From Cupriavidus taiwanensis (GTDB taxonomy: Bacteria; Pseudomonadota; Gammaproteobacteria; Burkholderiales; Burkholderiaceae): a DNA stretch of 64,000 nt. This document shows, in pieces, positions 41,997-50,453 of this stretch. Positions within the stretch are counted from its first letter, which is position 1, and every line of letters begins with the position of its first letter. Below the pieces are notes generated by a model. It was not told the origin of the DNA and made no database searches. It worked only from the letters and a program-made list of their open reading frames with translations. The position numbers and the translations under genes were made by a program. The stretch lies in NCBI RefSeq assembly GCF_900249755.1, contig NZ_LT976854.1, positions 1,002,514-1,066,513 on the forward strand, written 5' to 3'.

Positions 41997-42731
41997 ATGT
42001 CGGATCGAGAAGTGGAACGGGGCTCGGGCGTCGCGGTGTGGCGCCAGATCGGCGAGGCACTGGCGGAAGACATCCGCAAGAAGCTGTACCTGCCCGGCGA
42101 ACAACTGCCGCCGGAACCCGAGCTGGCCAACCGCTTCGCCGTGAACCGCCATACCATCCGCCGCGCCATGGGCGAGCTGGAACTGAGCGGGCTGGTGCGG
42201 ATCGAGCAGGGCCGCGGCACCTTCGTGCAAGAGCACGCAATCGACTACGCCATCGGACGCCGCACGCGCTTTTCGCAAAACCTGGCGGCGCAGGGCGTGC
42301 GCGGCCACACCGAGATCGTCGCCAGCCAGGTGGTGCGCGCGCCGGAGGTGGCCAGGCAGCTGGGGCTGGCGCGCACCGCCGAGCTGCTCCATGCGCAGAT
42401 GATCGGCAAGGCCGACGAACGCACCATCGACGTGGCCGAGCACTACTTCGACGTCAAGCGCTTTCCCGGCATCGACGAGGTGCTGCGCGCCAAACAGTCG
42501 GTCTCGCGCGCGCTGGCGCATTTCGGCATTGCCGACTACACGCGCAAGTGGTCGCGCATTACCGCGGCGATGCCCAGCGCGCCGGTGGCGCGGATGCTGA
42601 ACCAGCCCAAGACGCGCCCGGTGCTGCAGGTCGAGGCGCTCAACGTCGATATCGACGGCAACCCGGTGCAGTACAGCGTGGTGCGCTTCGCCGGCGACTG
42701 GGTGCAGCTGACGGTGACCGACGATGACTGA
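41997..42731 (+). CDS. phnF: PhnF, GntR/HutC-family regulator of phosphonate genes
   Basis: A 244-residue GntR-type regulator with a winged HTH (about 14-80: VWRQIGEALAEDIRKKLYLP, PPEPELANRFAVNRHTIRRA) and a UTRA effector domain (about 95-235). It matches PhnF, the repressor of phosphonate uptake and lyase genes. ATG 41997 has AGAGGA 9 nt upstream; earlier in-frame starts would run into the promoter motifs. It is divergent from phnG and upstream of DUF1045-phnN. TGGTCTAG motifs on both sides of it are candidate binding sites. Confidence 0.9.
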   Translation: MSDREVERGSGVAVWRQIGEALAEDIRKKLYLPGEQLPPEPELANRFAVNRHTIRRAMGELELSGLVRIEQGRGTFVQEHAIDYAIGRRTRFSQNLAAQGVRGHTEIVASQVVRAPEVARQLGLARTAELLHAQMIGKADERTIDVAEHYFDVKRFPGIDEVLRAKQSVSRALAHFGIADYTRKWSRITAAMPSAPVARMLNQPKTRPVLQVEALNVDIDGNPVQYSVVRFAGDWVQLTVTDDD

Positions 42732-42746
42732 CGCGGGCGTGCGCGA

Positions 42747-42770
42747 TTGGTCTAGACATCCGGCTGTCAT
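42747..42770 (+). promoter_or_regulatory. Candidate PhnF site and partial Pho box before DUF1045-phnN
   Basis: TTGGTCTAGAC (42747-42757) repeats the TGGTCTAG seen before phnG and extends toward the symmetric operator. CTGTCAT (42764-42770) has a weaker unit TAGACAT exactly 11 bp before it (42753-42759). TACCGT (42781-42786) is a weak -10 10 nt later. Confidence 0.4.
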
Positions 42771-42857
42771 CTGCCTGCGTTACCGTCTGCGGTCAACCCC
42801 ACCAAACCGGGGCAGTCTGCGCCTGCGCGCGCAGGACGCCGCTGGTAACCTTGCCGC

Positions 42858-43583
42858 ATGACTCGAGCCGCGTACCGCTACGCCATCTACCTGTCGCCAT
42901 CCGGCCCGCTGCGCGCCTTCGGCAGCCAGTGGCTGGGCCGCGACGCCGACACCGGCGCCACGCTGCCCCCGGCCGGCGACACGCCCGCCGCGCCGGCGGA
43001 CTGGGTCAGGGCGCCGGCCCACTACGGCCTGCACGCCACGCTGAAGCCCCCGTTCCGGCTTGCCGACGGCGCCAGCGGTGCGATCGTCGACGCCACCGCC
43101 CGAGAGCTGGCGCGCCGGCAGGCGCCGTTCGACGCACCGCTGGCGCTGCGCGCGCTGCGCGGTTTCGTCGCGTGGGGGCTGGCCGATGGCGGCTCGGCGC
43201 CGATGCAGGCGCTGGCCGATGCCTGCGTGCTGGCCTTCGATCCCTTGCGCGCGCCGCCCGCGGCGCAGGAGCTGGCCAGGCGTGCGCCGGACCAGCTGAG
43301 CGATGAAGAGCGCCGCATGCTCGACGCCTGGGGCTATCCGTATGTGTTCGGCACCTTCGTCTTTCATATCACGCTGACCGGCATGCTCGATGCCGCCAGC
43401 CAGCGCGCCGCGATGGCGCAGCTGGAAGCGGCCAGCGGCAAGCTGCTGCAGGCGCCGTTGCAGGTCGACCGCATCAGCGTGTTCGTGCAGCCGGCGCCGG
43501 GCGAGGACTTTGTCGTCGCCCGGCACTACGGCTTCGACGGCAGTACCACCGATGGCGCCGGCGCGGCGTACCTGGGCGCATGA
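42858..43583 (+). CDS. DUF1045, 2H-phosphoesterase-like phosphonate protein
   Basis: A 241-residue protein common in proteobacterial phn clusters. Two short His motifs are seen, HATLKPPF (about 57-64) and HITLTGML (about 171-178), the HxT/S pairs of the 2H phosphoesterase superfamily, whose members hydrolyse cyclic phosphodiesters. The C-P lyase reaction yields 5-phosphoribosyl 1,2-cyclic phosphate, which PhnP normally opens; no phnP is in this cluster, so this protein may do that job (inference). It ends with ATGA overlap into phnN. Confidence 0.82.
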   Translation: MTRAAYRYAIYLSPSGPLRAFGSQWLGRDADTGATLPPAGDTPAAPADWVRAPAHYGLHATLKPPFRLADGASGAIVDATARELARRQAPFDAPLALRALRGFVAWGLADGGSAPMQALADACVLAFDPLRAPPAAQELARRAPDQLSDEERRMLDAWGYPYVFGTFVFHITLTGMLDAASQRAAMAQLEAASGKLLQAPLQVDRISVFVQPAPGEDFVVARHYGFDGSTTDGAGAAYLGA

Positions 43584-44182
43584 GCGTGGCAACCGTGGCC
43601 GACGGACATGGCCTGTTCTACCTGATGGGCCCGTCCGGCAGCGGCAAGGACGCATTGCTGCGCGCGCTGCGCGAGCGCCTGCGGGCGGATCACCGCATCG
43701 TCATCGCGCATCGCTACATCACCCGCGCCGCCGACGCCAACGAGGCTTCGGTGGCGCTGACGCCCGACGAATTCCACCGCCGCCGCGCGCTGGGCTGCCT
43801 GGCGCTGCACTGGCACAGCCACGGGCTGCACTACGGCATCGGCATCGAGATCGAGCAGTGGCTGGCGCGCGGCCTGACGGTGATCGTCAACGGCTCGCGC
43901 GAGTACCTGCCGCAGGCGGTGGCACGCTACCCCAGGCTGTGCGCGGTGCACGTGCGGGTGCAGCCGGAAGTGCTGGCCGCGCGCCTGCGCCAGCGCGGAC
44001 GCGAAGCGGAAGACGCGATCGCGAAACGGCTGGCCCGCGCGCGGCAGGCGTTCGATGTGCCGGCCGGATGCCGGCTGGTCGAGATCGACAACAGCGGCGC
44101 GCTGGAGAGCGCGGTGGCGGCACTGGCACAACTGGTCGGCGCCGGGCCTGGCCCGGCCACTGCAGAGGCCCGGCGCGCCTGA
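43580..44182 (+). CDS. phnN: PhnN, ribose 1,5-bisphosphokinase
   Basis: A 200-residue guanylate-kinase-like enzyme that phosphorylates ribose 1,5-bisphosphate to PRPP, returning the C-P lyase sugar to nucleotide synthesis. The P-loop MGPSGSGKDALL (about 17-28) is clear, and RYITRAADANEAS follows as in PhnN. It is coupled to DUF1045, which fits sequential steps of the same salvage route. It ends 28 bp from the convergent phnE. Confidence 0.92.
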   Translation: MSVATVADGHGLFYLMGPSGSGKDALLRALRERLRADHRIVIAHRYITRAADANEASVALTPDEFHRRRALGCLALHWHSHGLHYGIGIEIEQWLARGLTVIVNGSREYLPQAVARYPRLCAVHVRVQPEVLAARLRQRGREAEDAIAKRLARARQAFDVPAGCRLVEIDNSGALESAVAALAQLVGAGPGPATAEARRA

Positions 44183-44210
44183 TTTCAGGGACCGACGCTG
44201 AAGCTGATGG

Positions 44211-45023
44211 TCAGACCAGCACCTTGCGGATCTGCGCCGACAGGATGTCGATGGCCGAGACGAACAGGATGATGATGATCATCACGGCACAGGTCTGCCC
44301 GTACTGGAAGCTGCGGATGATTTCCCACAGCACGGTGCCGATGCCGCCGGCGCCGACGATGCCTACCACCGACGCCGAGCGCACGTTGGACTCGAACCGG
44401 TACAGCGCGAACGACAGCCACAGCGGCAGCACCTGCGGAATCACGCCATAGACGATCTCCGCGACCGGGCCTGCGCCGGTGGCGCGCACGCCTTCCACCG
44501 GGCGCGGGTCGATGGCTTCGACCGCTTCGGCGAACAGCTTGGCCAGCACGCCGGTGGTATGGATCCAGATCGCCAGCACGCCGGCGAACGGGCCCAGCCC
44601 GACGGCGACGATAAACAGCATGGCGAACACCATTTCATTGATCGCGCGGCACGCGTCCATGATGCGGCGCGCGGGCTGGTAGACCCACGCCGGCACGATG
44701 TTGGCCGAGCACAGCAGCCCCAGCGGTACCGCCATCACCACCGCCAGCGCCGTGCCCCACAGCGCGATCTGCACGGTGACCAGCATCTCGTCCAGGTAGT
44801 GGCGCCAGTCGCGGAAATCCGGCGGGAAGAAGTCGGCCGCGAACCTGGCCATATTGTCGGAATCGCGCAGCAGGTCCAGCGGGCGCATGTCGGCGCCTTG
44901 CCAGGACAGGGCCAGCATGGCCAGCAGCACCGCCCAGGTCAGCGGCACGGCAAGGGAGGTGCGCGGCGGGCGCACCTGGCTTCGGGGCGTGGGAGGCAGG
45001 CCGGGCGTGGCGGTGGCGGTCAT
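44211..45023 (-). CDS. phnE: PhnE, phosphonate ABC transporter permease
   Basis: A 270-residue inner-membrane permease with about six helices. The EAA loop, EAVEAIDPRPVEGVRATGAG, contacts the ATPase PhnC, and the family ending GTVLWEIIRSFQYGQTCAV is present. It lies third in the leftward phnCDE unit. ATG 45023 was preferred to the open frame up to 45041. A 105-bp gap separates it from phnD, long for an operon but with no terminator seen. Confidence 0.92.
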   Translation of the reverse strand: MTATATPGLPPTPRSQVRPPRTSLAVPLTWAVLLAMLALSWQGADMRPLDLLRDSDNMARFAADFFPPDFRDWRHYLDEMLVTVQIALWGTALAVVMAVPLGLLCSANIVPAWVYQPARRIMDACRAINEMVFAMLFIVAVGLGPFAGVLAIWIHTTGVLAKLFAEAVEAIDPRPVEGVRATGAGPVAEIVYGVIPQVLPLWLSFALYRFESNVRSASVVGIVGAGGIGTVLWEIIRSFQYGQTCAVMIIIILFVSAIDILSAQIRKVLV

Positions 45024-45128
45024 GGAGCGGTCCGGATGCAACGGGGGAAGGGAATTGGTGCGAGGCGGGCGGCGCGGGGCCGCCGGCCTCGGTGAGACAG
45101 GGCGATCAGGGTGCAGGCAGCGGGCGGC

Positions 45129-46130
45129 TTACTGCGTGCTGGTGGCGTTGCCGGCGGCCTTGTCCAGTTCCGCCAGGCGGCGGGTCACGTCGGACAGGCG
45201 CTTTTCCTTGTCGGCAGCGGCCAGCGTGGTGTCCGATTCGATCTTGGCCTTCTCGCGCGCCAGCTCGATCTGGCGGATCGGCACCAGCTGCGCATCGCTC
45301 GACGCGCGGAAGCCCTGGTACGTCAGCGCGGCCAGCACCTGCTTCTCGCGCGCCGCGTCGGCGCCCTTGCCGTAGTTGACGAAGAAGGCCTGGATCTTCT
45401 TCTTCAGCTCAGGGGCCAGGTCCTTGCGGTAGACCATCGGGTCGGCCGGGATCAGCGGCGACTTCCACAGCACGCGCACCTGGTCATAGGCGTTCTTGCC
45501 GGTGTTGATGCGGTAGCGCTCCATGTTCTCGGTGTTGTTGACGGCCACGTCGACCTGCTTGTTCAGCACCGACAGCAGGTTGGTTTCATGGTTGCCGATG
45601 CGCACGGCCTTGAACAGCGTCTTCGGATCGACCTTGTTGGCGCTCCACAGGTAGAAGCCCGGCACCGCGGTGCCGGAGGTGGAGTTGGGGTCGCCGGCGC
45701 CGTAGGTCAGGTCCTTGCCGCGTCGGATGACATCGTCGACGCTCTTCAGGTCGCTGTCCTTGTTGACCACCAGCACCGACCAGTAGCCCGGGTTGCCGTC
45801 CTTGTCGATCACCGACGCAAAGACCTCGCCGCTGGCGCGGTCGACCGCCTCCATCGCCGACTTGTTGCCGAACCACGCGACCTGCACCTTGTTGAAACGC
45901 ATGCCCTCGATGATGCCGGCGTAGTCGGAGGCAAAGAACGGCTTGACCGGCACGCCCAGGGTCTTGCTCAGGTCTTCGATCAGTGGCTGCCAGGCGGTCT
46001 TCAGGTTCGACGACGATTCGGTCGAGATAAAGCCGATGTTCAGGGTCTTGCCCTCCTGGGCAATAGCGGGCAGGGCGGGCAGTGCGACCGCGGCGGCGGC
46101 CGCGAAGGCGATAAAGGTTCTGCGAAGCAT
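45129..46130 (-). CDS. phnD: PhnD, phosphonate-binding protein
   Basis: A 333-residue periplasmic binding protein for phosphonates. The signal peptide (about 1-24, ending PAIAQ) is followed by LNIGFISTESSSNLKTAWQP and STSGTAVPGF, the ligand-binding segments of PhnD. The C-terminal roughly 35 residues are a charged helix. ATG 46130 begins MLRRTFIAFAAA. It delivers phosphonate to PhnE/PhnC. Confidence 0.93.
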   Translation of the reverse strand: MLRRTFIAFAAAAAVALPALPAIAQEGKTLNIGFISTESSSNLKTAWQPLIEDLSKTLGVPVKPFFASDYAGIIEGMRFNKVQVAWFGNKSAMEAVDRASGEVFASVIDKDGNPGYWSVLVVNKDSDLKSVDDVIRRGKDLTYGAGDPNSTSGTAVPGFYLWSANKVDPKTLFKAVRIGNHETNLLSVLNKQVDVAVNNTENMERYRINTGKNAYDQVRVLWKSPLIPADPMVYRKDLAPELKKKIQAFFVNYGKGADAAREKQVLAALTYQGFRASSDAQLVPIRQIELAREKAKIESDTTLAAADKEKRLSDVTRRLAELDKAAGNATSTQ

Positions 46131-46179
46131 GGGCAACTCCGGTGAATGCGGTTGGGGTAGCGGGGCGGCGGGCAGCCGT

Positions 46180-47028
46180 TCAGGCGGCAGCCAGGTGCAT
46201 CGTGACCAGCGCCGGCGCCGGCATCGGTGCGATCGACGCGTCGTCTTCCGGCGCGGCATCGCGCAGCAGTTCGTCGGCTTCGGTGCCGTAAAGGTCGCGC
46301 AGCATGGCCGGCGTCAGCGCCGCCGAGGGGCCGTCATAGACCACCTTGCCGTGGCGCAGCGCCACCACCCGCGGGCAGTAGCGCATCGCCACATCGACCT
46401 GGTGCAGCGACACCACCACCGCCACCTTGCGCGTGCGGTTGATCTGCCTGAGCAGCGCCATCACGCGGCGTGAGGATTCCGGATCGAGCGAGGCGATCGG
46501 TTCGTCGGCCAGGATCACGCGGGCGTTCTGCACCAGCGTGCGCGCAATCGCGGCGCGCTGCTGCTGCCCGCCCGACAGCGTCGAGGCGCGCTGAAAGGCA
46601 TAGTCGTCTATACCAACCTGCGCAAGCGCATCGAGTCCGCTGCGGATTTCATCGGCCCTGAACACGCGCAGCAGGCCGCGCCATTTGGGCACGCGCGCTA
46701 GCATGCCGACCAGCACATTGGTGATGACCGGCAGGCGCCCCACCAGGTTGAACTGCTGGAACACGAAACCGATCTCGCGCCGCACCTGGCGCACGTTGGC
46801 CGCGAGCCGGCCGTTGCGCTGCACGTGGCGGCCGTTGACCACGATCTCTCCGGCATCGCCGGCGACGAAGCCGGCCACGTGGCGCAGCAGCGTAGACTTG
46901 CCGGACCCGGACGCGCCCAGCAGGGCGACCATTTCGCCCGGCGCAACCTGCAGCGTGACATCGTCAAGCGCCTTGCGGTCCGCACGGAACGATTTGCTCA
47001 GCCCGCGGACTTCAATGGCATGCGTCAT
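46180..47028 (-). CDS. phnC: PhnC, phosphonate ABC transporter ATPase
   Basis: A 282-residue ATPase with Walker A GASGSGKST (about 38-46), signature LSGGQQQRAAIA (about 160) and Walker B VILADEPIASLDPESS (about 180), typical of PhnC. A C-terminal extension of about 30 residues (PEDDASIAPMPAPALVT) is unusual in length. It is first in the phnCDE unit with a Pho-box-like promoter 47 bp upstream. Confidence 0.93.
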   Translation of the reverse strand: MTHAIEVRGLSKSFRADRKALDDVTLQVAPGEMVALLGASGSGKSTLLRHVAGFVAGDAGEIVVNGRHVQRNGRLAANVRQVRREIGFVFQQFNLVGRLPVITNVLVGMLARVPKWRGLLRVFRADEIRSGLDALAQVGIDDYAFQRASTLSGGQQQRAAIARTLVQNARVILADEPIASLDPESSRRVMALLRQINRTRKVAVVVSLHQVDVAMRYCPRVVALRHGKVVYDGPSAALTPAMLRDLYGTEADELLRDAAPEDDASIAPMPAPALVTMHLAAA

Positions 47029-47058
47029 GTCGGCTCCCCTGACTTGAATGACCTGCGC

Positions 47059-47092
47059 ATTCTGGCCGGGGTGGATGACAGAACGATGACTG
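47059..47092 (-). promoter_or_regulatory. Putative Pho box and -10 of phnCDE
   Basis: On the minus strand CAGTCAT (47092-47086), CGTT, CTGTCAT (47081-47075) repeats at 11 bp, matching the PhoB consensus in 13 of 14 unit positions. CAGAAT (47064-47059) begins 10 nt later as a -10. The phnC start is 47 bp beyond the box. Confidence 0.7.
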
Positions 47093-47214
47093 CGGGACCG
47101 ATGCGGGGCGGGCGTCGTGCGCCGCTTTCCGCCGGCCGGGGCGGGGGAAGCCGGTAAAGTCTCGTATATTCCCGGCACCGGCTGCGCCGGTACACCACGC
47201 TCCTGCTGCCAGAT

Positions 47215-48402
47215 ATGAACCAACCTCTTGAAAGGGCGATGCAAGGCATCGCCGCCGCCGCGGTGCTGCTTTGCTGCGCCAGCGCTCATGCTGCCGTCGA
47301 TGCCGCTGCGCTCGAACGTGTCGTCGATTCCGCGATCCAGCCGGTGATGCAGGCACACGGCGTGCCGGGCATGGCCGTGGCCGTCACCGCCGGCGGCAAG
47401 CAGTACGCCTTCCACTACGGTGTCGCCGCCAGGGCCAGCGGGCGCAAGGTCGACGCCGACACGCTGTTCGAGATCGGATCGGTCAGCAAGACCTTCACCG
47501 CGACGCTGGCCGCTTACGCGCAGGCCCGCGGCAAGCTGTCGTTGGCCGACCCAGCGGCGAAGTACCTGCCTGCGCTCGCCGGCAGCAGCGTGGGTGCGAC
47601 CAGCCTGCTTGACCTCGGCACCTATGCCGCCGGCGGGCTGCCGCTGCAGTTTCCCGCGACCGTCACCGATACCGGCACGATGGTCGATTATTTCCGCAAC
47701 TGGCGTCCCGGCCATGCCGCCGGCACCCACCGGCAATATTCGAATCCCAGCATCGGCCTGTTCGGCTACCTGGCCGCGCGCAGCATGGGCCAGCCGTTCG
47801 ACGTGCTGATGGAGCAGACCCTGTTCCCCGCGCTGGGCCTGCGCAGCACCTACATCACGGTGCCGAAGGCGCGCATGGCGGACTATGCCTATGGCTACGC
47901 CAGGGACGGCAAGCCGGTGCGCGTGACGCCCGGCGTGCTCGATGCCGAGGCCTACGGCGTGAAGACCACGTCGGCGGACATGATGCGCTTCGTCATGGCC
48001 AACATCGACAGCACCGGGCAGGACGAGACGATGCGGCGCGCGCTGGCCACCACCCGCACTGGCTACTTCAAGGTCGGCGACATGGTGCAAGGGCTGGCGT
48101 GGGAAATGTACGACTGGCCGGCGCCGCGCGACAGCGTGCTGGCCGGCAGCTCGCCGCAGGTCGTGTTCGAGGCCAACCCGGTGACGCGCCTGGAGCCGCC
48201 GCAGGCAGCGCGCAGCGGCATGCTGGTCAACAAGACCGGCTCGACCAATGGCTTCGGCGCCTATGTCGCGTACGTGCCCTCGCAGCGCATCGGCATCGTG
48301 ATGCTGGCGAACAAGAACTACCCGGTCGCCGAGCGGGTAAAGGCGGCGTTCCAGGTGCTGAAGTACCTGGACGGGCAGGCGGCGGGGGACGGCAAGCCGT
48401 AA
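47215..48402 (+). CDS. Class C beta-lactamase (AmpC-like) serine hydrolase
   Basis: A 395-residue exported protein of the AmpC/penicillin-binding fold. The signal peptide (about 10-26, ending ASAHA) is followed by SVSK with nucleophile Ser89, YSN at 175-177 and KTG at 340-342, the three canonical active-site motifs. Size and full motif set fit a true class C beta-lactamase, which opens beta-lactam rings in the periplasm, but some esterases and peptidases share them. There is no ampR next to it; the upstream region is shared with the phnC promoter. Confidence 0.87.
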   Translation: MNQPLERAMQGIAAAAVLLCCASAHAAVDAAALERVVDSAIQPVMQAHGVPGMAVAVTAGGKQYAFHYGVAARASGRKVDADTLFEIGSVSKTFTATLAAYAQARGKLSLADPAAKYLPALAGSSVGATSLLDLGTYAAGGLPLQFPATVTDTGTMVDYFRNWRPGHAAGTHRQYSNPSIGLFGYLAARSMGQPFDVLMEQTLFPALGLRSTYITVPKARMADYAYGYARDGKPVRVTPGVLDAEAYGVKTTSADMMRFVMANIDSTGQDETMRRALATTRTGYFKVGDMVQGLAWEMYDWPAPRDSVLAGSSPQVVFEANPVTRLEPPQAARSGMLVNKTGSTNGFGAYVAYVPSQRIGIVMLANKNYPVAERVKAAFQVLKYLDGQAAGDGKP

Positions 48403-48410
48403 CAACGGCG

Positions 48411-48436
48411 CTGGCGGGCCGCGGCCAGATTTTTTT
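48411..48436 (+). terminator. Terminator after the beta-lactamase gene
   Basis: CTGGC (48411-48415) pairs with GCCAG (48424-48428), with further GC pairing possible in the loop, followed by a run of seven T (48430-48436). Confidence 0.6.
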
Positions 48437-48532
48437 CTTCCGTGACGGAATAGTCCCGGCGCCTCGCGTGTATACGCAGGTAACCCTCCCGGGCCGGGCA
48501 CATGCCAGGCCGGGCCAACCGGAGACCCTGCG

Positions 48533-48973
48533 ATGCAACGGAGTTCCCCACGCCATGGCGCCTGCACGGCAGCACGCGCCATGGCAGCGCTGTGCCTGTC
48601 GGCCGCAAGCCTTGCGGCGCCGGCGCAAAGCCATCCCCAGCACACCGGCCACGCGGCGGCACCGCCGGCCTTTGTCGCCAGCACGGCGAAACCCTACGCG
48701 GGCCTGATCGATGACGCCATGGGCGTGATGCATCACGGCATGACGCAAGCCCCCACCAACGGCGTCCCGGACCACGACTTCGTTGCCATGATGATCCCGC
48801 ACCACCAGGGCGCGATCGACATGGCCAAGGCGCTGCTGCTGTATGGCAAGGACCCGGCGTTGCGCAACCTGGCGCAGGGCATCATCACCGAGCAGCAGAA
48901 CGAGATCCGCCTGATGCAGGCGTGGCTGCAGCGCCACCAGGCCGGGCAGTCGCAAGCCACGCCGCCGCGCTGA
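48533..48973 (+). CDS. Exported DUF305 protein
   Basis: A 146-residue secreted helical protein. The signal peptide (about 12-33) is followed by a His-rich linker (HPQHTGHA) and the DUF305 core with HDFVAMMIPHHQGAIDMAKA (about 81-100) and Met/His pairs such as VMHHGM. The Met/His pattern suggests copper or other metal binding, often seen beside metal-resistance genes; this is inference. It is 52 bp before a beta-propeller gene in the same direction, so they are probably co-transcribed. Confidence 0.85.
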   Translation: MQRSSPRHGACTAARAMAALCLSAASLAAPAQSHPQHTGHAAAPPAFVASTAKPYAGLIDDAMGVMHHGMTQAPTNGVPDHDFVAMMIPHHQGAIDMAKALLLYGKDPALRNLAQGIITEQQNEIRLMQAWLQRHQAGQSQATPPR

Positions 48974-49025
48974 CCGGCCCGTGCCTGGTCCGCTCCTCAT
49001 CCCTATCGCACCCCCCGCTACCGCC

Positions 49026-50414
49026 ATGAAGAAGACAACACTTGCCGCACTGGCCATTGCCCTCGGCGCGCCGCTGGCCGGCGCCGCCCCGCAACCGCAG
49101 GACCGCGTCTACACCGCGGACCAGAACAGCAACACCGTGTCGGTGATCGATCCCGCCGGCAACAAACTGCTGGGCCAGATCCGGCTTGGCAATGCACGGC
49201 CCGACGTGCTGTCGCCGCTGTACAAGGGCGAACTTAACGTACACGGCCTGGGGTTCTCGCCGGACCACCGCACGCTGATCGCGGTCTCCAACGGTTCCAA
49301 CTCGGTCGCGTTCATCGATACCGCCACCAACCGGGTCAAGGGCATTGCCTATATCGGCCGCTCGCCGCATGAAGGCTTCTTTACCGCGGACGGGAAGGAG
49401 GTCTGGGTGGTGGTGCGTGGCGAGGACTACATCTCGGTCATCGACCCCGCCACGTTCCGCGAGACCCGGCGCATCCCGACCACCGCGGGGCCGGGCATGG
49501 TGCTGTTCCACCCGGCGGGCAAGCTCGCTTTCGTCGTATCCAGCTTCAACCCGGTGGTCGACGTGATCGACGTCCGGGCCCACAAGGTGGTGAAGCGGCT
49601 CGACGTGGCCAGCCCGTTCTCGCCCTTCCTGCAATTCACGCCCGACTTCAGGGAAGTCTGGATGACGCACAAGGACGTGGGCAAGGTCACGCGCATCGAT
49701 ACCGCGACGCTGGCCGTGAAGGGCGTATTCGATACCGGCTTCATCACCAACCACCTGGCCTTTGCCCGCACCGCGCGCGGCACGCTCGCCTACGTCACGG
49801 TCGGCGGCGAGAACGTGGTCAAGGTCTTCACCACCGGCGACACGCCCACGCTGGCCGCGACCATTCCGGTCGGCGCGCTGCCGCATGGGATCTGGGCCGC
49901 CGACGATGGCTCGCGCATCTATGTCGGCCTGGAAAACGGCGATGCGGTCGACGTGATCGATACCGCCGACAACCGCGTCATCGCGCGCGTGCCGGTGGGG
50001 CAGGCGCCGCAGGCGCTGGTCTATGTCAGCAATGCGGTGCCCGCCGGCGCCGGCACCGGCAACCTGGTGCCGAGAGCGAACAGCGAGCCGGTCAACGTTG
50101 CGCTCAGGCCGGTGCGCGGCGAGGCCAAGGGCTTTGTCGTGGCGCGCAACCTGGGCGTGGTCGACGCACTCGAGGTCTCGCTGTTCAAGCTGAAGCCGGA
50201 AACGCAATACAGCGTCTATGTGGGCGGGGAGAAGGCGCCGGTGGCCAGCTTCAGGACCAACGCGGCTGGCATGGCCAACGGCACCGCGATCGGGCCGTTG
50301 CGCGAGGTAGTGCCGGCGCTGTCGCCGCAGGCGCCGTCACCGTCGCAACTGGTGGTGATGGAGGGCACCGCGCCGCCGGACCCGGCCAACGCGGTGCTGG
50401 TCAGCGCGCCGTGA
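49026..50414 (+). CDS. YVTN-family beta-propeller protein, exported
   Basis: A 462-residue periplasmic protein. The signal peptide (about 1-20, ending AGA) precedes about seven blades with the recurring YVxN-like pattern (VYTADQNSNTVSVIDPAG, FIDTATNRVKG, VIDTADNRVIARVPVG). The last roughly 100 residues form a separate beta domain. Such propellers often bind metal or act with c-type or quinoprotein systems; no cofactor motif is visible here. It pairs with the DUF305 gene upstream and is convergent with a second exported protein. Confidence 0.82.
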   Translation: MKKTTLAALAIALGAPLAGAAPQPQDRVYTADQNSNTVSVIDPAGNKLLGQIRLGNARPDVLSPLYKGELNVHGLGFSPDHRTLIAVSNGSNSVAFIDTATNRVKGIAYIGRSPHEGFFTADGKEVWVVVRGEDYISVIDPATFRETRRIPTTAGPGMVLFHPAGKLAFVVSSFNPVVDVIDVRAHKVVKRLDVASPFSPFLQFTPDFREVWMTHKDVGKVTRIDTATLAVKGVFDTGFITNHLAFARTARGTLAYVTVGGENVVKVFTTGDTPTLAATIPVGALPHGIWAADDGSRIYVGLENGDAVDVIDTADNRVIARVPVGQAPQALVYVSNAVPAGAGTGNLVPRANSEPVNVALRPVRGEAKGFVVARNLGVVDALEVSLFKLKPETQYSVYVGGEKAPVASFRTNAAGMANGTAIGPLREVVPALSPQAPSPSQLVVMEGTAPPDPANAVLVSAP

Positions 50415-50453
50415 CCACGGTCACGACCTGCGCGGCAGCACGGCGCAGCGTGC

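Noticed and set aside
36000..44200. Whether the C-P lyase cluster is on a mobile island
   Set aside because: Base composition matches the rest, overlaps are intact, and no repeats or integrase flank it, so it looks resident.
47140..47214. AmpR-type control of the class C beta-lactamase
   Set aside because: No LysR gene is adjacent and no T-N11-A dyad was found in the promoter region.
46180..48684. Upstream extension of phnC by more than 500 codons
   Set aside because: It is antisense to the beta-lactamase gene and passes through the Pho box; the real start is at 47028.
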